Shown here: piece by piece, positions 47,338 through 55,972 of the stretch
Layout: the number at the start of each line of letters is the position of its first letter
Position numbering within the stretch: position 1 is the stretch's first letter
DNA from: Methanosuratincola petrocarbonis
Lineage (GTDB): Archaea; Thermoproteota; Methanomethylicia; Methanomethylicales; Methanomethylicaceae
NCBI GenBank assembly: GCA_030522375.1
Contig: CP130488.1
Coordinates: 1,054,001-1,118,000, forward strand
Reading direction: 5' to 3'
DNA: 64,000 nt
Translations under genes and position numbers: made by a program
The notes under the pieces: generated by a model
The model's input: only the letters and a program-made list of their open reading frames with translations
Database searches by the model: none
Told to the model about the DNA's origin: nothing

Positions 47338-48978
47338 ATGTCAACCGCTCAACTCGGTGGAGTTCCAGTCTTAATTTTGAAGGAAGGAACCCAGAGAACA
47401 CAAGGAAGAGAGGCACAGAAGATAAACATGATGGCAGCCAGGGCCATAGCTGAGGCTGTCAGGACGACACTGGGTCCCAAGGGGATGGACAAGATGCTTG
47501 TTGACACCCTTGGCGACGTAACTGTCACTAACGACGGTGCTACGATCCTAGGAGAGATCGAGGTCCAGCACCCTGCTGCCAAGATGATGGTGGAGATCTC
47601 GAAGACCCAGGATGACGAGGTTGGGGACGGGACGACCTCCTCGGTGGTGATCACCGGAGAGCTGCTGAAGAGGGCAGAGGACCTGATAGACAAGAACATA
47701 CACCCGACCCTAATCGTCCAAGGTTACAAGAAGGCGGCAGAGAAGGCAGTAGAGGTGCTCTCAAAGATAGCGATCCCTGTGGGCTTTGAAGACGAGAAGA
47801 ACCTGAAGATGATCGCCTATACCGCGATGAACAGCAAGGCCTCTGTGGGTAACCAGGACTACTTTGCAGACATGGCAGTGGAGGCTGTAAAGGCAATCGC
47901 TGAGAAGCGCGGCGACAAATACATCGCAGACCTAGACTACATACAGATAGTCAAGAAACAGGGCGGCAGCATCGCGGACAGCCAGCTCGTCTATGGTGTG
48001 ATTGTGGACAAGGAAGTGGTCCACCCAGGAATGCCGAAGGTAGTCGAGAATGCGAAGATAGCCCTCCTAGACACGCCGCTCGAGATCGAGAAGACCGAGT
48101 TCGACGCAGAGATCAGGATCACTGACCCGACACAGATGAAGAGCTTCATCGAGGAGGAGGAGAAGCTCCTGAAGAACATGGTCGCCAAGATAAAGTCTAC
48201 GGGAGCGAACGTAGTCCTATGCCAGAAGGGTGTCGACGACATAGCCCAGCACTACCTCGCAAAGGAAGGGATACTCGGCCTGAGGCGCGTCAAGAAGTCT
48301 GATGTGGAGAAGGTTGCTAAGGCGACCGGTGCCAGGATCATAACGAACCTGGATGACCTCACCCCAGCGGACCTGGGAGAGGCAAGGATCGTGCAGGAGA
48401 AGAAGTTCGGTGAGGACAAACTGACCTTCATCGAAGGATGCAAGAACCCCAAGGCAGTCAGCGTGCTTCTCAGGGGAGGGCTGATGAGGGTCGTCGACGA
48501 GGCCGAGAGGACTTTCCACGATGCGCTCTGCGTCGTTGCCGACGTGATCGAGGACGGGAGGATCGTCGCCGGCGGAGGAGCGCCTGAGCTCGAGGCAGCG
48601 AAGCAGCTGAGGGACTTTGCCGCAAGCATCGGAGGCAGGGAACAGCTCGCTATAGAGGCCTTTGCGGACAGCCTTGAGGCGATCCCCAGAACCTTGGCCG
48701 AGAATGGCGGCATGGATCCGATAGACGTACTCGTAGAGCTGAGGGCACTCCACGACAAGGGCGAGATCTGGGCCGGAGTGAATGTGAAGGAGGGGAAGAC
48801 GGGCGACATGCTCAAGCTTGGGGTAGTGGAACCCCTCGCCGTAAAGGTCCAGGCAATCAAGTCCGCCGCAGAGGCAGCCGCGATGATACTGAGGATCGAC
48901 GATGTCATAGCATCCTCAAAGGGCGGCGGTCCCAAGGCACCTGAGAAGCCCAGCGAAGGCGGAGCCGGAGAGGACTGA
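47338..48978 (+). CDS. Thermosome subunit (group II chaperonin)
   Basis: 546 aa. Signature sequences: RTTLGPKGMDKMLVD, TVTNDGATIL, DEVGDGTTSSVVI (ATPase loop), CQKGVDDIAQHYLAKEGI (lid region) and VVAGGGAPE-type IVAGGGAPELEAAKQL. The C-terminus is a short Gly/Pro/Ser/Lys tail without the GGM repeat. ATG 47338 is preferred over the TTG at 47320 because GAGGTGG is 6-7 nt before it. Folds proteins in an eight- or nine-membered ring; this is the only subunit gene in view. Confidence 0.96.
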   Translation: MSTAQLGGVPVLILKEGTQRTQGREAQKINMMAARAIAEAVRTTLGPKGMDKMLVDTLGDVTVTNDGATILGEIEVQHPAAKMMVEISKTQDDEVGDGTTSSVVITGELLKRAEDLIDKNIHPTLIVQGYKKAAEKAVEVLSKIAIPVGFEDEKNLKMIAYTAMNSKASVGNQDYFADMAVEAVKAIAEKRGDKYIADLDYIQIVKKQGGSIADSQLVYGVIVDKEVVHPGMPKVVENAKIALLDTPLEIEKTEFDAEIRITDPTQMKSFIEEEEKLLKNMVAKIKSTGANVVLCQKGVDDIAQHYLAKEGILGLRRVKKSDVEKVAKATGARIITNLDDLTPADLGEARIVQEKKFGEDKLTFIEGCKNPKAVSVLLRGGLMRVVDEAERTFHDALCVVADVIEDGRIVAGGGAPELEAAKQLRDFAASIGGREQLAIEAFADSLEAIPRTLAENGGMDPIDVLVELRALHDKGEIWAGVNVKEGKTGDMLKLGVVEPLAVKVQAIKSAAEAAAMILRIDDVIASSKGGGPKAPEKPSEGGAGED

Positions 48979-49127
48979 AAGGGCTAAAAACGCCCAACTT
49001 TTTTTGTTTTTCCAATTTCTGTTTTTTCACATAAGCAAGCTGCTAGCGGGGCTGTTTTTATGGACACGGATGGGCACCCAGCAATGTTTTAATTTCCGTA
49101 CCATTTAGACCAACAGGGCAGCCCGCA

Positions 49128-49700
49128 ATGAGAAACGCGATAGTGATAACCGGCACCCCCGGAGTGGGAAAAACGACTGTCGCCAGGGAGCTGGCAAGGG
49201 CAGACGGGTATAGGCTAATCGAGCTGAACTCGCTTGCGAAGGAAGTCGGGGCTCTCGCAGGTCAAGACCCGGAGGTGGGGGCGGCGATAATTGACGAGGC
49301 CAAGCTCAAGAGGGAGATCGCCAGGGCGCTGAAGTCAGAGGCGGCAAAGTTCATCGTGGAGGGGCACTACGGAGAGATCGTTCCTCCCAGGTTCGTGGAG
49401 AGGGCGGTTGTGATAAGGCTCGATCCCAGGATCTTGAGGGAGAGGCTGATCGGGAGGGGATACCCCCAGTCGAAGGTCGATGAGAACGTGCAGGCAGAAA
49501 TCCTCGATTCTTGCCTGGTCAGCGCGGTGGAGGCATTCGGGGAGGGGGCAGTCCTGGAGGTCGATGCCACTGGGCTCGACCTCCGGCAGCTTGTCATGGA
49601 CGTCAGGGAGGCCATCTCCGGGCGGGGACTGACCCCAGGCAGCGTCAACTGGGTGACCCAGCTCCAGAAGGAAGGGGCTCTCCTCGAGTTCCTCCGCTGA
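49128..49700 (+). CDS. AK6/Fap7-like adenylate kinase
   Basis: 190 aa P-loop kinase. GTPGVGKTTVARELA is the Walker A. FIVEGHYGEIVPP and VIRLDPRILRERLIGRGYPQ (in part) are typical of the AK6/hCINAP group, as is KVDENVQAEILDSC. In archaea and eukaryotes this family works in late small-subunit assembly with uS11. It ends inside the convergent HerA-like gene, a 56-bp overlap. A TTTTAATT box about 40 nt upstream gives it a promoter. Confidence 0.87.
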   Translation: MRNAIVITGTPGVGKTTVARELARADGYRLIELNSLAKEVGALAGQDPEVGAAIIDEAKLKREIARALKSEAAKFIVEGHYGEIVPPRFVERAVVIRLDPRILRERLIGRGYPQSKVDENVQAEILDSCLVSAVEAFGEGAVLEVDATGLDLRQLVMDVREAISGRGLTPGSVNWVTQLQKEGALLEFLR

Positions 49701-51459
49701 TCGTCCTGCACGCATAGACCAGCGGATCGGCAGAGACCTTGACGAAGAAGTTGCCGGACCTGCTTGGAAGGCTGACTATTGCCTCGCCGACAGAGAGGAG
49801 GGGTATTGCGCCCACCTGTTTCTCGTCCATCGACGTGGAGGCAGCTATCAGCTCCAAGTCTTCGCCTGACCTTATTGCGTGTATTACCCTGACGGCAGTG
49901 TTCTTGACTACATCCTGGGACACAGAGGATGGGAACTGGGATATGACGACGACTCCCTCACCAAATTTTCTGAGCTCTGCCAGTATCCTCTCGCCTATGG
50001 TCATCGGGTCTTCGGGGCGCCTGGGGGGGAAAACGTTCTGGGCCTCCTCAATGAAGAGGACGTGGCTAAGGTCTTGACGCTCTCCCCTCTGGACGCAGTA
50101 GTCGTAGACCATTTTCATCAGGATGTTCGCGTAGATCGTCCTGTTGTTGACATCCTTGAGGTTTGTCAGGTCGATAGAGACAAGACCCTGGAAGATCTCG
50201 TCCCTCGGGATGGAGTCGACCCCGGAGAGGGCGAACCCGCATGCCCCCTCTGTGAACGACTTGAGCCGACGCATCAGCGCCATCCTGGTCTCGTGGTCCC
50301 AGCTGGAGCGCATGGGCAGCAGGCTCAGTTCGGCTATCAGGTCAGAGACGGTCGGTGTGATTTTGGACCGGTATGCCGCCTTGAGGGCTTCCCTGAACAT
50401 GTAGGACTGGGGAGGGGTAAAGCGGAAGACTTGGGCAAAGATGTCAGTGATGAACTCAACCTGGAAACCGAGGTCCTTACCGCTGAACCCTGACAGGGGG
50501 TTTATTGTGAGCCCGCCCTGGGTGCCTGGCTTGAGCACCCTGCCGCCGGCGTCCTCGACTGCCAGAGAGTGCTCACCATGCCAATCCAAGATTAGGACTG
50601 AGGACCCCAAGGAGTAGAGCCGGAGGGCCAAGCTCATTGCAGTCGTGGATTTGCCGCTGCCGGTGGCCCCAAATATCGAGACATGGCGCCTGATGTCTGT
50701 AAGCGGGATGCAGAGGGGGGAAACCTCCTTACCCCTTGAATAGACAAAACCAATCAAAGGTCCCCCGCTGGTTATGGGCGGCTGCACAGCGGGCACCAAG
50801 GAAGACGGCTCTTGGCGATCGGGGGGAGGCGGGACGACTGAAATGACCGCCCCAGAGGGGGGTCTGTCGATGCCACCGATCTTCCCCAGCGAATAGGGCA
50901 AAGGCGAAGAGATGATCAATGATAAATCGTTTCCCTCCAGCCTCCTTGTCTGTGCCTTTGGGAATACCAAGCTGACCAAGCTCTCCAGCTGCCTTGAGGC
51001 CATCTCTGCCCTCTCTAAGAGATTACTCCTCTCGTCGGAGCAGAACCATGCGATGAGCAGGGCCTGGCTCCCGCTCGGCGATTCGCGGAGCGGAGGGGAT
51101 CCTGGCAGAGAATACATTACGTAGGCGATCGGCATCCCGAATGAGTCAATAGCCTCGGTGAACCTGCACAGGCGCTCGTAGGCCAGCTCTTTTTCAAACC
51201 TGCCGAAAGACTCGTCATAAGAGGTGCTTATCGAGAGGGCCACAGCCGAATACATCTTGCCACCAAACTCGAGAATTGGCGGCGATTGCCCAAGCCTGAG
51301 AACTGCCCCCCTGTATGGGCTGCGCTTCACCAGTATAGGGATGATTGCGGACAGAAAGAGGATTGAGATCGAAACTGCGGCAGCCAAGAGAATGCCCAAA
51401 TAGTCATTAAGGAAAAGGAAGATGAGAAGTGCAAGAAAAAATGAGGGTATTAAGTGCAT
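49645..51459 (-). CDS. Membrane-anchored HerA/VirB4-like ATPase of filament locus B
   Basis: 604 aa. Two transmembrane helices at the N-terminus (about 4-20, 24-44), then an alpha/beta domain of 190 residues, then a RecA-like motor: Walker A VSIFGATGSGKSTTAM (about 260-275), VLILDWHGEHSLA, Walker B HVLFIEEAQNVFPPRR and the arginine-bearing VVVISQFPSSVSQDVV. This is the HerA/FtsK class used in DNA transfer (for example CedB) and in filament systems. It is 3 bp after the 72-residue pilin-like gene, the last of the operon. The C-terminus overlaps AK6. Confidence 0.85.
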   Translation of the reverse strand: MHLIPSFFLALLIFLFLNDYLGILLAAAVSISILFLSAIIPILVKRSPYRGAVLRLGQSPPILEFGGKMYSAVALSISTSYDESFGRFEKELAYERLCRFTEAIDSFGMPIAYVMYSLPGSPPLRESPSGSQALLIAWFCSDERSNLLERAEMASRQLESLVSLVFPKAQTRRLEGNDLSLIISSPLPYSLGKIGGIDRPPSGAVISVVPPPPDRQEPSSLVPAVQPPITSGGPLIGFVYSRGKEVSPLCIPLTDIRRHVSIFGATGSGKSTTAMSLALRLYSLGSSVLILDWHGEHSLAVEDAGGRVLKPGTQGGLTINPLSGFSGKDLGFQVEFITDIFAQVFRFTPPQSYMFREALKAAYRSKITPTVSDLIAELSLLPMRSSWDHETRMALMRRLKSFTEGACGFALSGVDSIPRDEIFQGLVSIDLTNLKDVNNRTIYANILMKMVYDYCVQRGERQDLSHVLFIEEAQNVFPPRRPEDPMTIGERILAELRKFGEGVVVISQFPSSVSQDVVKNTAVRVIHAIRSGEDLELIAASTSMDEKQVGAIPLLSVGEAIVSLPSRSGNFFVKVSADPLVYACRTISGGTRGEPLPSGAGSPS

Positions 51460-51462
51460 GTC

Positions 51463-51681
51463 TCAGCCTATCCTGAAGAATGAAAGGACTTGGTCCAAGG
51501 AGTTCCGCAGGTTATCGATGAATTCGTTCCCATTGAATACAGAGAGGTTGAATGTGTTCTGAACCCCCGAAAGGAGACCTACAACAATCGACATGACGAC
51601 TGTCAGCGTCACAATGGATAGCCCTAAAAGAAGCCCCTCTTCGACCAGGGGCGACCCGCGTTTAGAAAAACGCCTCCGCAC
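51463..51681 (-). CDS. Small pilin-like protein of filament locus B
   Basis: 72 aa from GTG, GGGGGA 7 nt upstream. Basic head MRRRFSKRG, then SPLVEEGLLLGLSIVTLTVV: a class III prepilin signal with Glu at mature positions 5-6, close to the Flp/Tad style of short pilins. The rest is a short polar stretch (NTFNLSVFNGNEFIDNL). The size and position right beside the HerA-like gene make it the best structural-subunit candidate of this locus. Confidence 0.72.
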   Translation of the reverse strand: MRRRFSKRGSPLVEEGLLLGLSIVTLTVVMSIVVGLLSGVQNTFNLSVFNGNEFIDNLRNSLDQVLSFFRIG

Positions 51682-51707
51682 AATATTCCCCCTTAGATCG
51701 GGGAGCT

Positions 51708-52499
51708 TTAAAAAGCAATGCCTATGGCTACCACCAGAACGAGGTAAGTCATGAAATAGACGATCGAGGCGCGCAGAACAGACACTAATCCGCCGACAAA
51801 GGGCAAAGCCTTTGTGGGGAGGTATGACGACAGGAGTGCGAGCGAATAGAAGACAGAGAAGGCTGGAAAATCAAACCGGATCAGGGACCCACCCATGGCT
51901 GTACCCAGCCGCTGATCGGAAAATAAAGAGCCCAGTATCGGGGAGGCGAAAGCAGTTACTGCGAGGGATGCTGAGGATATCATCGAGAGCATCTTAAATC
52001 GCATCGAAATAGCCCTCAGCCGCACTTCAAGGTCTTGCCTCACCCTCCTCCGGTCCTCCCTCAATTTTACGAAGGACCTGAGCTTCTCCGCTGACGAGGT
52101 TCTGTCGAATCTCAGCAGCGCCGCAACTGCCTCGAAGGTCTGGCTCTCAGAGCGCATGTGCCTGGAGAAGCGGTGCATCACGGATGCGGCGTCATTACCC
52201 TCCCTGAGCGCCAGCAAAGACCTAAAGAGCCTCTTATCGGGCACAGAGGTACTGTATGCATTGACGAGAGCTTCTCCGGGGGATGTCGAGCTTATGAGCC
52301 TTGAGAATGCCAGCAGGAAAGGCGATGTGCCATCAGACTCCTTACACCTGGAGACGCCGCGGATGCGCATCAGTCTGTCGAGTATGAGGAGCTGAGGGGG
52401 CAGAACCAGCACCCACAAAATTCCGCAGGCAGACGCAAGAGGCGCGGTAACTAGGATTGAAACAAGGATCGCCAGAGGGTTAGGGAACACATGATTCAT
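51708..52499 (-). CDS. T2SF-like platform protein (locus B, second)
   Basis: 263 aa with hydrophobic segments near 10-30, 30-45, 170-190 and two near the C-terminus (SIVYFMTYLVLVVAIGIAF). The cytoplasmic region carries SPFLLAFSRLISSTSPGEALV (in part), the GspF/TadC-type helix bundle, in shortened and divergent form. It overlaps the first T2SF gene by 4 nt. Probably the TadC-like half of the assembly base. Confidence 0.75.
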   Translation of the reverse strand: MNHVFPNPLAILVSILVTAPLASACGILWVLVLPPQLLILDRLMRIRGVSRCKESDGTSPFLLAFSRLISSTSPGEALVNAYSTSVPDKRLFRSLLALREGNDAASVMHRFSRHMRSESQTFEAVAALLRFDRTSSAEKLRSFVKLREDRRRVRQDLEVRLRAISMRFKMLSMISSASLAVTAFASPILGSLFSDQRLGTAMGGSLIRFDFPAFSVFYSLALLSSYLPTKALPFVGGLVSVLRASIVYFMTYLVLVVAIGIAF

Positions 52500-53293
52500 G
52501 AAAGGATCGCCTCTAGCCCCTTGAACCAGCAGAATATCACCGTTATTGCAGCCGAGAAGGCGAGGATCAGGATGGGGGACACAGGTGTTGTTATCAACCC
52601 CCAGACAGCCATGACCATTGACAGCCCTATGGGGAGTATTGTCGAGAGGGCGACCAACAAGGAGAGCATGTCCTCTGACTTGAGGATCCTGCTGTGCAAT
52701 TCAGCATACCAATTTGAGACAACAGGGGAGATCCCGCCCTCCCTACCATTGACCGCAGATTTGACCCATTCTGAACATATGCCTTTGCCGCTGAAGGATC
52801 TGAGCATGGCCCTCTCAGGAGGCGTGCCGTCCCTCATCGACATGATCGCTTTTCTGAAGCGTTCGGAAGCCTTACCTGGGACTTCTGAAGCCTTGCTTGC
52901 CGCGAGAGCCAAATTCCCTGTAGCGAGAAGGACAGTCGCAAAGATCTCAAAGGAGTGTGCAGCATCAAAGAGATCCCTTATCTCGGAACCCGCGTCGATG
53001 ATCCTTGGCAGGATGGCGAGGAGAGCCGACACCGTAACGGTGATGGCAACAGCCAAGTGAAGGGGGAGACCCAAAAAGAGGAACGTGAGCGGCATAGCCA
53101 CAGTCGAAATCACTAGGAGGTTTAGCCCTGCAGCGAGGATATCCCTGCCTACAGCACCATGCACTTCAATCGCATCGTAGCCCAGTGTGCTGGAGAGCCG
53201 CTGTATCGCGCGGGGCGGTAGGACGGATCGTCGGGAGAAGGCGGAGAGCTGTGCATATCGGGCTTGTGCGCGACCCTTTTTGATGATCCCCAA
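52496..53293 (-). CDS. T2SF-like platform protein (locus B, first)
   Basis: 265 aa; transmembrane segments at about 50-75, 78-95, 205-225 and 232-255 (PILILAFSAAITVIFCWF). The middle contains AAHSFEIFATVLLATGNLALA (in part) and AIMSMRDGTPPERAMLRSF, the GspF/TadB pattern in which a cytoplasmic helix bundle sits between membrane pairs. It follows the ATPase stop by 6 bp. Divergent from the locus A proteins, so the two loci are not a recent duplication. Confidence 0.78.
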   Translation of the reverse strand: MGIIKKGRAQARYAQLSAFSRRSVLPPRAIQRLSSTLGYDAIEVHGAVGRDILAAGLNLLVISTVAMPLTFLFLGLPLHLAVAITVTVSALLAILPRIIDAGSEIRDLFDAAHSFEIFATVLLATGNLALAASKASEVPGKASERFRKAIMSMRDGTPPERAMLRSFSGKGICSEWVKSAVNGREGGISPVVSNWYAELHSRILKSEDMLSLLVALSTILPIGLSMVMAVWGLITTPVSPILILAFSAAITVIFCWFKGLEAILS

Positions 53294-53299
53294 CCCAGA

Positions 53300-55012
53300 T
53301 CACACTCCCTGTGCGGGTATAGACATCTCACGGTACGCAGGGGTGGGTTCGAGCTGTCCGGAAGCAGCATCCCAGACGAAGATGTCCCTGAGAGGGGGAA
53401 TATCAGCAGGCAGCTCGTCGCGTACGACCTCCGATATCCTTACGACTCTTCTGGTGAAGTTCCCACCGATGTCGAACCTCCGCATCTGCACCAGAACACC
53501 CAAATCAGAGAGGGAGAGCAACGGGATACGGTGCTGGTAGGCGAACCTCCTCAGCAGCCCTTCGCCGGATGGGGCGTGCACCGTGTGGATGCAGCGTATA
53601 CCAGATGCCAGAATTTGGAACAGGGCTCGGCTGTCAGACTCGGAGAGGACCTCCCCAAAGAAGACGTAGTCAGGGGATTTGTGGAGCAGGCTGTCCAAGA
53701 CCTCTCTTCGCCTCTCAGCAGACCCTGCAAACCCTGTCGCGGCGAGCAGCCTGACCTGGTGCTTCCCGAGATGGCGCTGCGTTATGTTCTCTGCAACATC
53801 GGATTCCACAGAGTATTTCCTCCAGTGTGGCGGGGTTTCGAGGTCGAGCGCTATTGCGAGCGTTGTCTTTCCAGAGCCGCTCTCCCCGTAGATGCTGAAG
53901 CTGCTTCCGGCTCTTAGCTTCATGAGTAAGTATGAGACTGCCTCAGGCGGGATTGTCCTGTTCCTGATCAGCATCCCGAAATCGGTCGGGTTTCTGAAGA
54001 ACTTTCGGACATCAATCGAGGTGCCTTCGAAAGAGAGGGGAGGGGCGTCGATAGAGACTCTGGCATGGAACTCATTGGTCTTTATCGATGCCTTTATTGA
54101 AGGGTTCAGGTAATCAGATGCCCTCCCTGAGCTCGCAGCAGAAAATACCAGTAACCGCTCGATCACTCGCGAACCCACCCAAACCGACGATTCGCACCTG
54201 CCAAGTTCCCTGTGGTCGATGTAGGCGAATGTCCTGGGAGAGTCTGCATAGAACTCTCCGACATTGTCGTCAATCAGTAGCGGGAGGAGGTCAACCAGAC
54301 CGACGGACGAATACAGCGCAAAGTTCTCGGCGGGCGCGCTCAGCTTCGAAAATTCCCTGAGGATTGCCCGCCGCTCCTCAATCACCTCCCCGAGCTCTAT
54401 CGAAAAAGGGGGCTTGAGGCACTTCTCTTCATGCTTCCTGACCTTCCTTATGAGCCTGAAGGACTCGATCCTTTCTTCAACCGATAGAGTGCAAAGCACA
54501 GGCATGTAGACTAGTCTTCCAGATCGCCTCAGTATGTAAATGGAGTACGGCGGAAGCGAGTACTCTGGCGACCCTAAAGAGACCAGACCGGATGGGACAA
54601 CCTGCGGGCGGAGGGCGAATGAGAGCTCATCTCTTGAAAACTGAAGGGACTTGAATCTGGTGAGCTCACTGCAAATCCGACAGAGTCTGCATCTGATCCC
54701 TTTTTTGTGGTAGAGTATACCCAATCGGATTTTCGAAAGGAGTACAGGCCATTCGCTGTTCCGCGAAGAGCAGACCTCCTTTGCGAAGGTGCAGTCTTTT
54801 GACTTCTCCGAGAGTAGATCGAGGCAGAGACGGAGGTCATGGCACACCTGCCAAACCATCTGAAACTGCTCCCGGGTGAGGAGGAGGCCCTTGTTCCCTG
54901 AAAAAAGGCAGAGGGCACATGAACCAGGAGGATCTTCTGAGATCTGTTCGAACTCAGAGATTGACATCCTGGGACTGAGGTTTCGGTAGATCTTAAGGGA
55001 ACCGTTTCTCAA
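53300..55012 (-). CDS. TadA/VirB11-like secretion ATPase (locus B) with Cys-rich N-terminus
   Basis: 570 aa. The C-terminal motor (from about 340) has Walker A FSIYGESGSGKTTLAIALD, the Walker B-like DYVFFGEVLSESDSRALF and the His box GIRCIHTVHAPSGEGL. The N-terminal 130 residues are rich in Cys: CALC near 32, several single Cys, then CRLCRIC near 115, a possible metal-binding domain not usual in this family. The start is TTG 55012, overlapping the mini-protein by 20 nt; ATG 54967 is an alternative. Shares little with the ATPase of locus A. Confidence 0.85.
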   Translation of the reverse strand: MRNGSLKIYRNLSPRMSISEFEQISEDPPGSCALCLFSGNKGLLLTREQFQMVWQVCHDLRLCLDLLSEKSKDCTFAKEVCSSRNSEWPVLLSKIRLGILYHKKGIRCRLCRICSELTRFKSLQFSRDELSFALRPQVVPSGLVSLGSPEYSLPPYSIYILRRSGRLVYMPVLCTLSVEERIESFRLIRKVRKHEEKCLKPPFSIELGEVIEERRAILREFSKLSAPAENFALYSSVGLVDLLPLLIDDNVGEFYADSPRTFAYIDHRELGRCESSVWVGSRVIERLLVFSAASSGRASDYLNPSIKASIKTNEFHARVSIDAPPLSFEGTSIDVRKFFRNPTDFGMLIRNRTIPPEAVSYLLMKLRAGSSFSIYGESGSGKTTLAIALDLETPPHWRKYSVESDVAENITQRHLGKHQVRLLAATGFAGSAERRREVLDSLLHKSPDYVFFGEVLSESDSRALFQILASGIRCIHTVHAPSGEGLLRRFAYQHRIPLLSLSDLGVLVQMRRFDIGGNFTRRVVRISEVVRDELPADIPPLRDIFVWDAASGQLEPTPAYREMSIPAQGV

Positions 55013-55139
55013 TCTCGTCTACCTTCTTGGAAACCAGGCATATCGAGTACTCCAGAATCGCGATCCGCTCTTCAAGCACGGAGAGCATGTCGCCGCCCCT
55101 ACCTTTTTGGAGCCGCTCTGTCTCCTCACAGTTCATCAC
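54993..55139 (-). CDS. 48-residue coiled-coil mini-protein, first gene of locus B left operon
   Basis: GTG 55137-55139 has GGAGGT exactly 7 nt upstream. The product begins MMNCEETERLQKG and then forms an amphipathic helix with regular leucine/isoleucine spacing (DMLSVLEERIAILEYSICLV, then KKVDEIEKRFP). The end overlaps the ATPase start by 20 nt, so it is translationally coupled. It may dock on the ATPase N-terminus or act as a leader peptide. Confidence 0.6.
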   Translation of the reverse strand: MMNCEETERLQKGRGGDMLSVLEERIAILEYSICLVSKKVDEIEKRFP

Positions 55140-55204
55140 CAGATCGACCTCCGAGATATGCCAGAGCTTAAATGGTAAACCTCCCTTGGGGAGTTCCCTA
55201 CGTG

Positions 55205-55214
55205 GGCTTTTATA
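55205..55214. promoter_or_regulatory. Shared TATA element of the divergent locus B operons
   Basis: CTTTTATAAC reads as GTTATAAAAG on the other strand. The core TTATAA is symmetric, so one element could serve the leftward operon (start 55139) and the rightward operon (starts 55224-55251). Confidence 0.5.
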
Positions 55215-55238
55215 ACGGGCTTAATGACGGGAGAAGCC

Positions 55239-55457
55239 GTGCCCTCTCGGATGGTGGTCTTTGGGATTGTCTTGCTATTCTGGATCCTGATCTCTACAGG
55301 GATCGGAGAGGGGAGTCTTTTTCTCTTCTCCAAGCTTCTTGAGTCGGCGACAGTAGAGCATAATGTGATTTTCCTTGCGGCTGTGGAGAAACTGAATGGC
55401 ACGGGCAGGTTCGAAGTCGATTCCAATGGAATAATGGGGCTGGTTGAAGATGGATGA
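55239..55457 (+). CDS. Small membrane protein, locus B right operon gene 1
   Basis: 72 aa from GTG 55239 (GGGAG 5 nt upstream); ATG 55224 and ATG 55251 are other possible starts. One N-terminal membrane helix, MVVFGIVLLFWILISTGIG, is followed by a short outer domain with an N-G-T sequon (VEKLNGTGRFEVD). The cleavage site of a prepilin is not obvious. Stop overlaps the next ATG (ATGGATGA). Probably a pseudopilin-like or scaffold component. Confidence 0.6.
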   Translation: MPSRMVVFGIVLLFWILISTGIGEGSLFLFSKLLESATVEHNVIFLAAVEKLNGTGRFEVDSNGIMGLVEDG

Positions 55458-55653
55458 AGAGGTGCTGGAGGTGCTTCTGATAGTCCCGATCATACTTGTC
55501 ATTTTGACAATAAATGCAACTGTACTGGAGATCATCGGCAGCCAGATAGACACGCTTGAGAATGTTAATGAGATGCTTGGGGCGTCTCCTTTCGAGTACG
55601 TGCTCGACAATGCCTCAGGAAATGTTTACCCGGAGGTCTTCTATGGTGGCTAG
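55450..55653 (+). CDS. Small membrane protein, locus B right operon gene 2
   Basis: 67 aa. The acidic N-terminus MDEEVLEV precedes a single membrane helix LLIVPIILVILTINATVLEI; the outside part is short with NASG. Starts within the end of gene 1 (8-nt overlap) and runs 11 nt into gene 3. Such overlap argues for fixed stoichiometry. No family recognised. Confidence 0.6.
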   Translation: MDEEVLEVLLIVPIILVILTINATVLEIIGSQIDTLENVNEMLGASPFEYVLDNASGNVYPEVFYGG

Positions 55654-55972
55654 GGGGCAAGCATCCCTCATCGATGCGTTGGGTGCCCTTCTGGTGGCTA
55701 TTGCGCTGCTATCAGCGGCATTCCTTGCCCGAGCAGACTTTGAGGTCGAGCTTGATGAGGTCGCGGAGAGGGAAAGCCTGAGGCGGGAATTCTACCGGTT
55801 GAGTGCCTCAGGGAACATGACTCAACTCCTTGATCTGTGTGCTAACCAAGGCAGTCTGGATATCGGGGGTATCAGACTGAGCTCGAAAGAGCCTGACCAA
55901 GGACCATATGTGCCGCTCTTATCGAGCAGGGAAGGGGGAATCACACTATTCTACATAACAAGAAAGGGGTAA
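55643..55972 (+). CDS. Pilin-like protein, locus B right operon gene 3
   Basis: 109 aa from ATG 55643 with GGAGGT 5 nt upstream. Head MVARG, then QASLIDALGALLVAIALLSA: a class III type signal. The outer domain is small and charged (AERESLRREFYRL, LLDLCANQGSLDIGGIRL). The longer open frame upstream is shadow. The 3' end overlaps gene 4 by 25 nt if gene 4 starts at ATT. Confidence 0.65.
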   Translation: MVARGQASLIDALGALLVAIALLSAAFLARADFEVELDEVAERESLRREFYRLSASGNMTQLLDLCANQGSLDIGGIRLSSKEPDQGPYVPLLSSREGGITLFYITRKG

